Source: Kribbella jiaozuonensis (GTDB lineage: Bacteria > Actinomycetota > Actinomycetes > Propionibacteriales > Kribbellaceae). From it: a stretch of 64,000 nucleotides of DNA. The stretch is from positions 372,001-436,000 of the forward strand of contig NZ_SZPZ01000004.1 of the NCBI RefSeq assembly GCF_005233875.1. The letters run 5' to 3'. The translations under genes were made by a program, and so were the position numbers. Under the pieces are notes generated by a model. It worked only from the letters and a program-made list of their open reading frames with translations, was not told where the DNA came from and made no database searches. Positions 16,500 to 25,562 of the stretch are shown one piece after another; within the stretch, counting starts at the first letter, position 1; the number at the start of each line of letters is the position of its first letter.

Positions 16500-17506
16500 C
16501 GCAGCACGAACCCGGTGCCGAGCGGATCGCTGGGGTCCAGCGTGAAGGTGGCACGGCCGGTCTCGTAGGCCATACCGGCCACCTCGGTGATCACCGCGTC
16601 ATGCCCGTCCGCCTGGACCTGTTCGAGCACCCGGCCCAGGAACGTCGTACCGACGATCGATTCGTGCCGCAGCGTTCGCCCGATCGGCAGCCGGCCGTCC
16701 GCGGCCAGCAGGGCGATCCGCGCGGACGTACCCGATCCGCAGGGCGAGCGATCGAGCTCGCCGTCCGCGAAGATCGTGACGTTGCGCTGGTGCGGACCGT
16801 CCGCATCGTCGCCGAGATCGTCGTACAAGATCGTGCCGTAGATGCCGTCGAGGCGGCTGTCGCTGGGATGGCGGGCCCACTCGGTGTCGTTCAAGGCCCA
16901 CTTGATCTCGCGCCCGATGCTGATCAGGTCGGCGGTGTGCTCGGGTGCCACGGCAAGGCCGAGCGATCGCGCCGGGACGAAGGCGTACAGGGCGCCTCCG
17001 TAGCTGATGTCGACGTGCACCTCACCCCGGCTGGTCTTCACCTCGACGTCGCGCGCCACGACGTACGACGGGATGTTCTGGAACGCCACCTGCTGCACCT
17101 CGCCGCCCGCACACGTGACCCGTGCGACGACCCGGCCGGAAGGTACGTCGATGACGACGTCCGTGTCGCCGTCCGCCGCGGCCTCCACCTGCCCGGTACG
17201 CACCGCCCAGGCGCCGAGCGCGATCGTGCCGTGTCCGCAAGCCGTGGAGTAGCCGTCCTTGTGCCAGAACAGAACCCCGAGGTCCGCCCCGTCGTCATCG
17301 GCCGGCACCAGGAATCCGCCGTACATGTCGGCGTGGCCACGCGGCTCGTTGACCAGCAGTTGCCGTACGGCGTCGACCTCGGCCGACTGCTGCGCGTACG
17401 ACCGCCGATCCAGCACGCTCACGCCAGGAATCTCAGGCACTCCCGCCGTCACGATCCGGAACGGCTCGCCCGCGGTGTGATAGTCGGTCACGCTGATCAG
17501 GTCCAT
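16496..17506 (-). CDS. Proline racemase / 4-hydroxyproline epimerase family protein
   Basis: This cofactor-independent racemase/epimerase has 336 residues. Both catalytic cysteines are present: Cys90 in TACGHG and Cys256 in DRSPCGSGT. Two Cys residues mark epimerases/racemases, while the related trans-3-hydroxyproline dehydratases have lost the second Cys. The exact substrate (proline, hydroxyproline or another alpha-amino acid) cannot be told. Its first 10 bases overlap the end of the kinase/phospholyase fusion. In context it would interconvert the D and L forms of an amino acid released from the imported compound. Confidence 0.9.
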   Translation of the reverse strand: MDLISVTDYHTAGEPFRIVTAGVPEIPGVSVLDRRSYAQQSAEVDAVRQLLVNEPRGHADMYGGFLVPADDDGADLGVLFWHKDGYSTACGHGTIALGAWAVRTGQVEAAADGDTDVVIDVPSGRVVARVTCAGGEVQQVAFQNIPSYVVARDVEVKTSRGEVHVDISYGGALYAFVPARSLGLAVAPEHTADLISIGREIKWALNDTEWARHPSDSRLDGIYGTILYDDLGDDADGPHQRNVTIFADGELDRSPCGSGTSARIALLAADGRLPIGRTLRHESIVGTTFLGRVLEQVQADGHDAVITEVAGMAYETGRATFTLDPSDPLGTGFVLR

Positions 17507-19752
17507 CGGTCTCTCGCTTTCTGGAACGCCGCAATGAAGTACTCGACCTCGGTAGCAGACCAGATCAGCGGCGGCCGGATCTTCAGCACTCCCCCACCCG
17601 GTCCGGTCGTGCCGACGAGTACGCCGTACTCCCGCAACCGCTCGGCGAAGTCCGGAGCATCCGGCAACTCCACCCCCACGATCAGTCCCTGCCCACGCGC
17701 CGGAGTACCCAGCTCGGCCAGCCCGGCGCGCAGTAAGTCGCCGATCTCACCCGACCGCGCAACCAAGCCCCGCTCCTCGATCACATCGAGCACCGTGAGC
17801 GCCGCGACGCACGACACCGGATTGCCGGCGAACGTGCTGAAGAACTCGTCGACCGCCGCGAAGCGCTCCGCGATCTCCCGGCGCGTGATCAGCGCCGCGA
17901 CCGGATGCCCGTTACCCATCGGCTTGCCCAGCGTGACGAAGTCCGGCGTCAGCCCGAAGTCGAGGAACCGCCACAGATTCCGGCCACCACGCCCGAACCC
18001 GGCCTGCACCTCGTCCGCCAGGAACAACCCGCCGGCTTCTCGTACTTCGTCCTGCAACCCGCGCATGAAGTCGTCGCCGGGCGTCAGGATCCCCGCACTG
18101 CTGAACACACTGTCGACCGCGAGCAACGCGACCTCATGCCCGGCCAGGCGCAGCTCGTCGTACCCGGCGCGCACCCGCTCGCGCGCATCTGCGCCGGTTG
18201 GCTGCTCACCGTCCGCGGACAGCCGCGGTGCCTCGAAGATCCCCACGTGCGTAGGTCGCGCAGACGATGGGTAGGTGTTCGTCGACCAGGCAGCCGTGGC
18301 CTCGCTGACCCCGTGGTACGCGAGGTCTGCGACGAGCACTCCCGACCGGCCGGTCGCGATGCGAGCCATCCGCCAGGCGAGGTCGTTCGCCTCACTGCCC
18401 GAGTTGACGAACACGCAGGTGTCCAGTCCGTCCGGCATCGTCGTGACGAGTCGCTCGGCGAGCTCGACAGCATGTGGATGCAGGTAGCGCGAGTTCAGAT
18501 TGAGTATCGCGGCCTGTCGTGAGATCGCTTGTACGACGGCCGGATGCGCGTGGCCGACGACCGGAACGTTGTTGTAGGCATCGAGATACCGCCGCCCGTC
18601 GGCCGTGGACACCCAGGCCCCGGCCGCCCGCACGACCTGCAGAGGCTCCCGGTAGAACAGCGGCGAGAGATCACCACCGAGGGCTGCGCGCCGTCGCGGC
18701 AGCAGCGTGGGGTCGGCCACGGTCGTGACGCGCGACGTACCGCAGAGATGATGGAAACGGTCGGCGAGGTCGGTCAGCGCCGCCCACTCGTCCAGGATCC
18801 GCCAGCTACCGGTGACGAGGCTGGTCAGGTACTCCTCGTTGTCCGGGTACAGCGGCGCCCGCCAGGCCGAGATCAGGATGCTCGCGGCCGAGCGCGCCAG
18901 CACCAACTCGCCGATCAGCTCGACCTCCGCGGGGTCGAGCGGCAGGACGCGCTGGTACGCGTCCAGGAACTGCCGGGCGTCACCCCAGAGATCGTCGGAC
19001 TCGCGCAGCAACGACGTCAGGCTGATCGCGAGGTCGCAGACCCTGGCGGTGTGGTGCATGTCCCCGAAGTCGATCACGCCGGTGATCCGTCCGTCCCCGA
19101 TCAGGACGTTGCTCAGCGTCAGGTCCCCGTGCAACACCGATGCCGGCAACCCACGGGTCGCGTCCTCGAGCCCGGCGAACCGTTCGAGCAGGTCACGCAA
19201 CTGCGTCCGACGGCTTTCGTCCGGCACACTCTCGACGTATCCGCCCAGATCGACGACCAGCCGGGGATCCCAGTCGAGCTTGCGGTACGCCGCCGGGTGG
19301 CCGAACCCCTGGAGCGCCCGGGCGAACTCCGCACAGACCGTCCCGAACTCAGCCGCGAACCACGACGGAAGTGCGGTCAGATCCGCGTCCGCACCGGGCA
19401 GGACCGTGATGACGCGAACCTGATGGACGCGCCCATCAGCGGCTTCGAGGGTGGCGATCGGTTCGCCGGCGGTCGTGGGCAGGAGCCGGGGTATCGGGAG
19501 GTCCGGAGCGACTGCCTCCACGTGCTGCATCGCGGCGCACTCCATCGCGATCTGGCCGGCGTCGTCGCCCGAGTTGGAGACCTTCACCACCAGGTCCGTA
19601 CCGGCCAGGAAGTTCCGGTCGCGTTCACTCCGCAACTCGGTCAGGCGCGCGGTGACGCCGTACGTCTCGAGTAGCGACTGTGAAACCGTCGGGGTGTCGA
19701 CCGCCGGCGGATCGGCGACCATGCTCGGGGTCCGTTCCGGCGTCACGTCCAC
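17497..19752 (-). CDS. APH-like kinase fused to class III PLP phospholyase/aminotransferase, short form
   Basis: This two-domain enzyme has 751 residues. The N-terminal half (about 20-340) is an aminoglycoside-phosphotransferase-like kinase with catalytic HGDLTLSN (Asp210) and metal-binding IDFGD (Asp228). The C-terminal half (about 355-751) is a fold-I PLP enzyme with Lys610 in GKPMGNGHP. GNGHP and the later VLKIRPP motif are typical of phosphoethanolamine/phosphohydroxylysine phospholyases. The expected chemistry is phosphorylation of a 1-amino-2-hydroxy compound, then loss of ammonia and phosphate to give an aldehyde. It lacks the extra central domain of the two paralogs. The GTG at 19752 is chosen for its AAGGAG ribosome site; a long hairpin separates it from tldE. 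Confidence 0.88.
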   Translation of the reverse strand: MDVTPERTPSMVADPPAVDTPTVSQSLLETYGVTARLTELRSERDRNFLAGTDLVVKVSNSGDDAGQIAMECAAMQHVEAVAPDLPIPRLLPTTAGEPIATLEAADGRVHQVRVITVLPGADADLTALPSWFAAEFGTVCAEFARALQGFGHPAAYRKLDWDPRLVVDLGGYVESVPDESRRTQLRDLLERFAGLEDATRGLPASVLHGDLTLSNVLIGDGRITGVIDFGDMHHTARVCDLAISLTSLLRESDDLWGDARQFLDAYQRVLPLDPAEVELIGELVLARSAASILISAWRAPLYPDNEEYLTSLVTGSWRILDEWAALTDLADRFHHLCGTSRVTTVADPTLLPRRRAALGGDLSPLFYREPLQVVRAAGAWVSTADGRRYLDAYNNVPVVGHAHPAVVQAISRQAAILNLNSRYLHPHAVELAERLVTTMPDGLDTCVFVNSGSEANDLAWRMARIATGRSGVLVADLAYHGVSEATAAWSTNTYPSSARPTHVGIFEAPRLSADGEQPTGADARERVRAGYDELRLAGHEVALLAVDSVFSSAGILTPGDDFMRGLQDEVREAGGLFLADEVQAGFGRGGRNLWRFLDFGLTPDFVTLGKPMGNGHPVAALITRREIAERFAAVDEFFSTFAGNPVSCVAALTVLDVIEERGLVARSGEIGDLLRAGLAELGTPARGQGLIVGVELPDAPDFAERLREYGVLVGTTGPGGGVLKIRPPLIWSATEVEYFIAAFQKARDRWT

Positions 19753-19780
19753 GGCAACTCCTTCGTCCGCGCAGGTGGAA

Positions 19781-19823
19781 CAGCAGCGCCCCGCGGCTTG
19801 AGCACGTACGCGGGGCACTGCTG
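19781..19823 (-). terminator. Long hairpin between tldE and the kinase/phospholyase gene
   Basis: The arms 19781-19795 (CAGCAGCGCCCCGCG) and 19809-19823 pair at 14 of 15 positions around a 13-base loop. It starts right after the tldE stop codon and ends before the ribosome site of the next gene. No T-tract follows on the minus strand, so it may be an attenuator or an RNA-processing/stability element and not a full terminator. Confidence 0.5.
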
Positions 19824-19825
19824 GA

Positions 19826-21208
19826 TCAGGGGAGGACGAGCGGCCCGGCCTCGACCAACAGAGACGGCACGACAACGCTCTCCATGAACGTCTGGTCGCA
19901 GCGCTCGCGGGTCGATCCGATGCCGATGATCGCGTTCATCACGTCGTCCATCCGGAACGTGAACCGCAGCTGCGGATGCCAGCCGACCAGCTCGCCGTCC
20001 TCGGCCCAGTACGTCGCGTCTCGCGTCGTACCGGTGACGAGCGTCTCCTTCGGATGCAGCACCCGCAGGTAGTCGAGCCGGTTCACCACCAGGCCGCTGC
20101 CGGTCTCGGCCAGCAGTTCGTCCTCACTCGACGTACCCGCGTCGAGCAGCAGATGCGACGGGACGGGATCTCCCCCGAACCGCCATCCGTCCGGTACGGC
20201 GTGACCGGTCGGCACTCCGCCCGTGACGCCGGCCCGGCGACGGTCCGACACCAGCCCGACGAGCACGCCCTTCTCGAGCAGCGGTGTCCGCCGCCGAACG
20301 TTGCCTTCAGCATCGAATCCGCTGGGCAGCCCGTCCGGGTCGCAGCCGTCGTCGACGAGGGTCACCAGGTCACTGGCGACCTTCTCGCCGAGCCGGCCGG
20401 AGACGACCGACCGCCCGGTCGCATACGCGTTCGCGCCGAGGACCGCGTAGCCGTAGGTGGCGATCAGCGCGTTGGCGGCTTGTGGCTTGAGCAGCACCCG
20501 GCAGGTGCCGTGCCGGGCGTCGATCGTCGGCAGCGGCCGAAGGGCGGCGCGCAGCCGGTCGGGGATCTCCTCGATCGGGAGCTGGTCGGCGTCGCGGTGC
20601 ATCAGCCTGACGCTCACGGACCGGCCGTCCTGTTTGGCGATCGCCTGGATCGATGCCTTGGTCAACGTCTCGGCGCGGAACAGGCCGTTGGCATCGGCAA
20701 CGACCCGATCGAGGACGTCGTACCGGATGGCGCCGCCGAGCGTGGCCGACGAGTCCAGGCCGTCGCGCACGGTCGTGAACCAGCGGTGCCGGACGGCCGG
20801 ATCCGATTCGAGCACCGACGCAGCCGCCGGGATGACGGGCGTCGCCACCGAGTGATCACCGCCGTCGTGTACGGCGTCTGGGGTTGCCTCGGACGGGATG
20901 GGTGGGAGGTCGGAGATGGCTGCGTTCAGGCGGTCCGCGAGGGAGCGGACCGCGTCGGGGTCCAGCGTCTCCAGCGATCCGGCGACCGATCGGCCGTTCC
21001 GGTCGACGCGGACGCGGACCCGGAGCCGGCGTTCGCTGTGCTGAGCGGTGATCGCGGACTCGGCGTACCGCAGGAGATCTGCATGCTCGCCGAGGATGTC
21101 GAGCCGCGCGCCGTCGCCGAGAATCTCCAGCGCCCGACGGACGTCCGCTTCTTTTACCCCCGCCGAGCGAAGCGAGGCGGGGTCTGTCTCCTTTGTCCTG
21201 TTCTTCAT
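19826..21208 (-). CDS. tldE: TldE/PmbA-like subunit of a TldD-TldE protease
   Basis: This protein has 460 residues and is the non-catalytic partner of TldD. The pair forms a heteromeric metalloprotease that degrades unfolded or modified small peptides and matures some peptide natural products (microcin B17). The PmbA/TldE fold is recognised from the C-terminal region (GSGLVVNRLDYLRVLHPKET, VTGTTRDATYW, IGIGSTRER); no HExxxH motif is present, as expected. It overlaps tldD by ATGA. The first 18 codons include a GC-rich palindrome and look unlike the rest of the family. A peptidase pair inside a chelate-uptake region suggests that the imported compound has peptide bonds. Confidence 0.88.
   Translation of the reverse strand: MKNRTKETDPASLRSAGVKEADVRRALEILGDGARLDILGEHADLLRYAESAITAQHSERRLRVRVRVDRNGRSVAGSLETLDPDAVRSLADRLNAAISDLPPIPSEATPDAVHDGGDHSVATPVIPAAASVLESDPAVRHRWFTTVRDGLDSSATLGGAIRYDVLDRVVADANGLFRAETLTKASIQAIAKQDGRSVSVRLMHRDADQLPIEEIPDRLRAALRPLPTIDARHGTCRVLLKPQAANALIATYGYAVLGANAYATGRSVVSGRLGEKVASDLVTLVDDGCDPDGLPSGFDAEGNVRRRTPLLEKGVLVGLVSDRRRAGVTGGVPTGHAVPDGWRFGGDPVPSHLLLDAGTSSEDELLAETGSGLVVNRLDYLRVLHPKETLVTGTTRDATYWAEDGELVGWHPQLRFTFRMDDVMNAIIGIGSTRERCDQTFMESVVVPSLLVEAGPLVLP
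21158..21182. repeat. GC-rich palindrome inside the 5' end of tldE
   Basis: CCCCGCC (21158-21164) and GGCGGGG (21176-21182) flank an 11-base loop with a GAGCGAAGCGA core. It encodes part of the odd N-terminal extension of TldE. Small palindromes of this look are often dispersed in actinobacterial genomes, so it may be an inserted mobile palindrome; only one copy is in the window. Confidence 0.35.
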
Positions 21209-22662
21209 CGTCCCACCTGCACATTCTGGAAACGGCCCGGCACGGTGCCGTGGCCCACGTGGGCGACCTGCAGCGGCTCACCCTTGTTGCACGACGGGAC
21301 GCCGTGCACCCTCCACTCGTCCGGTCCGCCGAGGGCGTCGAGACTCCCCCAGAAGGTCGGGGTATCGCTCTGGTACGTACAGTTCTTCAGCATCCGCCCG
21401 ACCTTGCCGTCGCGGATCTCCCAGCCGATCTCCGTCTGGAAGCGGAAGTTCATCCGCTGGTCGTCGATCGAGAACCCGCGGTTGGTGTCGACCAAGATGC
21501 CGCGCTTGGTACCGGCGATCATCTCGTCGAGCGACGACTCCCCCGGCTCCAGGCAGATGTTCGTCATCCGCACCAGCGGCAGTCGCTGCCACCCGTCCGC
21601 GCGAGCCTGACCCGTCGACTGGCCGCCAAGAGCGCCGGCGTACTCGCGACTGGACATGTAGCCGGTGAAGATGCCGTCCTTCACCAACTGGGTCCGCTGC
21701 GCCGGCGTCCCCTCGTCGTCGTACTTGAACGAGCCGAGTGCGCCGGGGATTGTCGCGTCCGCGTACGCCGAGACGATCGGCGTACCCCACCGGAAGTTGC
21801 CGCGTCGCTCGGGCGTCGCGTAGGTGCCACCGGCCAGACTCGCCTCGGTCCCGAGCGCGCGGTCCGCCTCCATCGGGTGGCCCGCACACTCGTGCAGCAC
21901 CATCGCGAGTTGGTTGCTGCCAGCAACCAGCGTGGTGATCTCGTCCGGACACTGCGGTGCGGACAGCAGCGCGACCGCCTCGGACGCGACCCGGGCCGCG
22001 TTCTCCGGCAGGCCGAGCGACAAGACATGCTCGAAGCCTGCCGTCGCGAAGTCTCCGCGCTGGCCGCGGATCTGCCGTGGCACTCCCTGCGGGAACGATC
22101 GGCGTTGTACGTCGTTCCCGTCGCCGGCGTTGACCATCAGGCCGCCGCCGCTCTCGGTCAGCGTCTGCTCGATCATCGCGCCCTCGGTGTTCGCGAACAC
22201 CTTCTCGTCGCGGTAGAAGTCCACGGAGGCTTCGATCTGCTGGACCAGCGGCCCGGCCGTCGACGCCTCCTTCACCGTCGCCGACAGCAGGTCGAGCTTG
22301 GTCGACAGCGGAACCGTGAACGGGTCGACGACCATCGGCGACGACCAGGTGTCCCGCGTCGTCACCGGTTCGCCCAGCACGACCCGGCCGCCACCGGCGG
22401 CCCGCGCCTGGCCGACCGCCTGGCCGACAACGGCGTCGAGACCCTGCGGGTCGAGCCGGTGCGTGGCGGCGAACCCCCACTGACCGCCGATCAGGACCCG
22501 CAGTCCGAGTCCGAGCGAGTCGTCGTAGTTCACCTCACCGGGACCGTCGAGCTCCACCAGGACCTGCTCGTGCGTACGCCGGACCACCCGGATGTCGCCG
22601 AACTGAACGTCAGCAGGCAGAAGACCGAGCACCACCTCGGCAAGCTCACGGTAACCAGTCAC
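21205..22662 (-). CDS. tldD: TldD-like metalloprotease, catalytic subunit
   Basis: This protein has 485 residues and is the zinc protease subunit of a TldD/TldE pair. The metal motif HExxxH is at His257-Glu258 to His262 (VLHECAGHPM), and a late Cys in LKNCTYQSDTP fits the third zinc ligand. A GTG start at 22662 is preferred over the upstream 22716 because GGAGGT lies 8 bases before it and the upstream stretch is operator DNA. It heads the operon tldD-tldE-kinase/phospholyase-epimerase-reductase-esterase. Two inverted-repeat operators sit directly upstream (22704-22751), so the operon has its own promoter, probably RpiR-controlled. Confidence 0.9.
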   Translation of the reverse strand: MTGYRELAEVVLGLLPADVQFGDIRVVRRTHEQVLVELDGPGEVNYDDSLGLGLRVLIGGQWGFAATHRLDPQGLDAVVGQAVGQARAAGGGRVVLGEPVTTRDTWSSPMVVDPFTVPLSTKLDLLSATVKEASTAGPLVQQIEASVDFYRDEKVFANTEGAMIEQTLTESGGGLMVNAGDGNDVQRRSFPQGVPRQIRGQRGDFATAGFEHVLSLGLPENAARVASEAVALLSAPQCPDEITTLVAGSNQLAMVLHECAGHPMEADRALGTEASLAGGTYATPERRGNFRWGTPIVSAYADATIPGALGSFKYDDEGTPAQRTQLVKDGIFTGYMSSREYAGALGGQSTGQARADGWQRLPLVRMTNICLEPGESSLDEMIAGTKRGILVDTNRGFSIDDQRMNFRFQTEIGWEIRDGKVGRMLKNCTYQSDTPTFWGSLDALGGPDEWRVHGVPSCNKGEPLQVAHVGHGTVPGRFQNVQVGR

Positions 22663-22703
22663 GAGTCGGACCTCCGATGCACAAGGTTGGGTTGATACCG
22701 ACA

Positions 22704-22751
22704 CTGTAGCAGACACTACAGGATTTCGTCAGTCTGTTGTTTTCACTACAG
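22704..22751. promoter_or_regulatory. Paired CTGTAG-N6-CTACAG operators before tldD
   Basis: CTGTAG-N6-CTACAG occupies 22704-22721 with perfect 6-base arms. A second copy, CTGTTG-N6-CTACAG, occupies 22734-22751. The two are exactly 30 bases apart. A similar pair with the same 30-base offset lies at 28881-28928 beside the RpiR gene, which is therefore the best candidate regulator. Confidence 0.6.
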
Positions 22752-23718
22752 ACGCCAGTGTCGCCGCGGAGATGTTCGCGCCGCACGACACCACCGCGAC
22801 GCGCTTGCCCGCCAATTCGGTCCGTCGTTCCCGCGCGGCCGCGAACGCCAACGCCGCCGACCCCTCGATCAGCTGATGCTCGGTATCGATGACCATCGCG
22901 AGCGCGCTCCCGATCGCGTCCTCCCCGACGACCACCCAGTCGTCGACGAGCTGCCGGCACAGGTCGAACGTGATGCTGCCCGGCTCGACGCTGCCCGCCG
23001 TACCGTCCGAGAGCGTCTCCGCGGCATCGACCTGGACGATCTCGCCGGCCCGCACAGACGCCGACATCGCATCGTCGAGCGCGGGCTGAGCGCCGTACAC
23101 GCGGATGCCCGGCAGGTGTTTCTTCAACACCGATGCGACGCCGCTGATCAGTCCCCCGCCGCCGACGGCGACCACGACCGCGTCGAGTGTCATCCCGTCC
23201 AGCTGCTCGAGGATCTCCACGGCGACCGTGCCCTGCCCGGCAATGACATCGGGGTCGTTGTACGGCGGAACGTAGACCAGGTCGTGCTCGGCGGCGTACG
23301 CCCGCGCCTTGGGTTCGAGTACGCCGGAATCGTTGCCTTCAGCCCGTATTTCGAGACCGACCCGGCGGAGCGCGGCGACCTTGCTCGGCGACGCGTTCTC
23401 CGGCAGGTAGACGATGCCGTGCCCGCCCAGGGTCGCCAGCGCGTTGCCGACCCCGAGGCCGTGATTGCCGGTCGAGGCGGTCACCACGCCCGCGTGCCGC
23501 TGGGCATCGGTGAGCGTGAGGATCTTTGCCATCGAACCGCGTGCTTTGAACGAGCCGGTGCGCTGGAGATGCTCGCACTTCACCAGCACCTCCGCACCCA
23601 GCTCGTCGCTGAACGCACCGAACCGGACGAAGGGTGTCGGCGGCAGATGCGCACGCAGCTTCGGTGCGACAAGCTCGGACCGTTCGGCAACCTCCGCCGG
23701 GCTCAACGTCGCGCTCAT
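22729..23718 (-). CDS. Threonine dehydratase-like PLP enzyme (fold type II)
   Basis: This PLP-dependent ammonia-lyase or racemase of the serine/threonine dehydratase family has 329 residues. The PLP lysine is Lys58 in GSFKARGSM; the phosphate-binding loop is VGGGGLISG; the STGNHG motif is present. There is no C-terminal ACT regulatory domain, so it is the catabolic (TdcB-like) or hydroxyaspartate/serine-racemase-like type. Its ATG overlaps the importer ATPase stop by ATGA, which makes it the last gene of the C45-FecBCDE operon. A related enzyme (EutB) acts in hydroxyectoine breakdown, and diaminopropionate lyases share the fold; the substrate here is open. Confidence 0.87.
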   Translation of the reverse strand: MSATLSPAEVAERSELVAPKLRAHLPPTPFVRFGAFSDELGAEVLVKCEHLQRTGSFKARGSMAKILTLTDAQRHAGVVTASTGNHGLGVGNALATLGGHGIVYLPENASPSKVAALRRVGLEIRAEGNDSGVLEPKARAYAAEHDLVYVPPYNDPDVIAGQGTVAVEILEQLDGMTLDAVVVAVGGGGLISGVASVLKKHLPGIRVYGAQPALDDAMSASVRAGEIVQVDAAETLSDGTAGSVEPGSITFDLCRQLVDDWVVVGEDAIGSALAMVIDTEHQLIEGSAALAFAAARERRTELAGKRVAVVSCGANISAATLASVVKTTD

Positions 23719-24524
23719 CCGGTTGCCACTGACAACTTGGCCCGGAGACCGGCGCGCAACGGGATACACATCGGCTTGCCGCTGACGGGATGCGGCACGA
23801 CCTTCGACTCCACCCCGAACACGTCGCGGATGATCTCGCAGGTGAACACGTCCTCCGGCGTACCTTCGGTGATCAGCGTGCCGGACTTCATCACGAACAC
23901 GTGGTCGGCGTACTCAGCCGCCATGTTGAAGTCGTGCAGCACCATGGCGACGGTCTTGCCCTGCTCCTGGTTGAGCTTGTGGAGCAGGTCGAGGACCTCG
24001 AGCTGGTACGCGACATCCAGGTAGGTGGTCGGCTCGTCCAGCAGGATCAGGTCGGTGCCTTGGGCAAGGCACAGCGCGATCCACACCCGCTGCCGCTGAC
24101 CACCGGAGAGCTGATCGACATGCTGATGACGGAGTTCAGCGGTGGAGGTCACCTCCATGGCCCACTCGACGGCTTCCTTGTCCACCGAGCTCGGGGTCTT
24201 CAGCGACGTACGGTGCGGATGGCGGCCGAACCAGACCAGGTCCTCGACCGAGATCGACTCCGGGGTGACAAGGACCTGCGGCAGGATCGCGAGCAGTCTC
24301 GCGACCTCCTTGGTCGGGGTGTCCTGGATCGACTTGCCGTCCAGGATCACGCTCCCCTTGGCCGGTGGAAGCAGCCGGGCCAGGGCCCGCAATGCCGTGC
24401 TCTTGCCGGAGCCGTTCGGGCCGATCAGCACCGAGACCTTCCCGTCCGGGATGGTCAGGGTCAGATCCTGAGCGACGACGCGCTGGTCGTAGGCGAGCTG
24501 GACGCCTTGTGCCTGCAGACGCAT
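23715..24524 (-). CDS. FecE-type ferric-chelate importer ATPase, block A
   Basis: This ATP-binding subunit of a siderophore/ferric-citrate type ABC importer has 269 residues. Walker A is GPNGSGKST, the signature is LSGGQRQRVWIA, Walker B is LILLDEPTT and the switch His is in VLHDFN. It is more than 90 percent identical by eye to the block B copy at 59344-60159, differing mainly near residues 100-125 and at the C-terminus. It sits after the two permeases and overlaps the dehydratase gene by four bases. The coupling of an importer ATPase to an amino acid-degrading enzyme links uptake with catabolism. Confidence 0.94.
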   Translation of the reverse strand: MRLQAQGVQLAYDQRVVAQDLTLTIPDGKVSVLIGPNGSGKSTALRALARLLPPAKGSVILDGKSIQDTPTKEVARLLAILPQVLVTPESISVEDLVWFGRHPHRTSLKTPSSVDKEAVEWAMEVTSTAELRHQHVDQLSGGQRQRVWIALCLAQGTDLILLDEPTTYLDVAYQLEVLDLLHKLNQEQGKTVAMVLHDFNMAAEYADHVFVMKSGTLITEGTPEDVFTCEIIRDVFGVESKVVPHPVSGKPMCIPLRAGLRAKLSVATG

Positions 24525-24533
24525 GAGGAGGTC

Positions 24534-25562
24534 CTACTTTCCGGTCTTCACGAGCAGGTAGAGGAAGTACGGGCCGCCGACGACCGCGGTGATCAGGCCG
24601 GCCGGGACTTCCAGTGGGGGCGCGATACCGCGGCCGAGCATGTCCGCGAACAGCATCAGCAGCACGCCGAACAGGCCGGCCGCCGGAAGCAGCGCGAGGT
24701 GCCGGCCGCCGAAGACGCGGCGGGCCATGTGCGGGGCGATCAGCCCGACGAATCCGATCGTGCCGGACACCGCGACCGCCGCCGAGGCCAGCGCGACCGC
24801 GAACAGCAGCAGGGTCCGCCGCGTCCGTTCAACCGGTTCCCCCAGTCCAGCGGCGAGGTCGTCGCCGAGGCCGAGCACGTCGAGTTTGCGGGCCCAGACG
24901 ATGATCAGTGGAACGAGTACGGCGACCCAGGGCAGGATCTCCAGGACCGAGCTCATCGTCCGGCCGAACAGGCTGCCGGTCAGCCAGATCAGCGCCGCAC
25001 TCACGTCCAGCGGATTGCGGACGAGCAGGAACCGGATGCCGGCCTCGAACGCCGCCGATACCGCGATGCCGACCAGCGCGATCCGCACCGGAGTAGCACC
25101 TCGCCGGTACGCCAGCAGGTACACCAACGCCGCCGCGATGAGACCGCCGACGAACGCCGCCGGTACTACGGCCACCACGGGGATGCTGGGTATCGCCAGC
25201 AGCAGGAGCATTCCGGCGAAACCCGCGCCCTTGGTGACGCCGACGACGTCCGGAGCCGCGAGCGGGTTGCGGATGACGCCCTGCATCACTCCACCGGACA
25301 CGGCGAGCGCGATGCCGACCAGCCACGCCAGCAACACCCGGGGCAGCTGGAACTGCACCACAATCTGAGCGGCCTGGTCGCTGGTGTCACCAACGATCGC
25401 CTTGAAGACATCGCCCATCGAGACGTCGGTCGCGCCGACGCTCAGGCTGTAGAACGACAGGACGACGGCCAGGACGCCCAGCGAGCCCATCAACACGCCC
25501 GGATGGCGCTGGGCCAGCGTCGTACGTCGGACGCCCTGCGCAATGATCGCTGTGCTGGTCAT
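24534..25562 (-). CDS. FecCD-family permease, second subunit, block A
   Basis: This membrane subunit of 342 residues has about nine to ten helices. The FecCD/BtuC hallmark GGVMQGVIRNPLAAPDVVGV and the ATPase-coupling loop GFVGLIAPHMARR are present. It overlaps the first permease by ATGA, so the two form a heterodimeric channel. The block B counterpart at 58308-59333 has the same length and layout. Confidence 0.94.
   Translation of the reverse strand: MTSTAIIAQGVRRTTLAQRHPGVLMGSLGVLAVVLSFYSLSVGATDVSMGDVFKAIVGDTSDQAAQIVVQFQLPRVLLAWLVGIALAVSGGVMQGVIRNPLAAPDVVGVTKGAGFAGMLLLLAIPSIPVVAVVPAAFVGGLIAAALVYLLAYRRGATPVRIALVGIAVSAAFEAGIRFLLVRNPLDVSAALIWLTGSLFGRTMSSVLEILPWVAVLVPLIIVWARKLDVLGLGDDLAAGLGEPVERTRRTLLLFAVALASAAVAVSGTIGFVGLIAPHMARRVFGGRHLALLPAAGLFGVLLMLFADMLGRGIAPPLEVPAGLITAVVGGPYFLYLLVKTGK

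Noticed and set aside
17497-19752. Annotation as a plain class III aminotransferase
   Set aside because: The fused kinase with intact catalytic residues and the GNGHP motif favour phospholyase chemistry over simple transamination.
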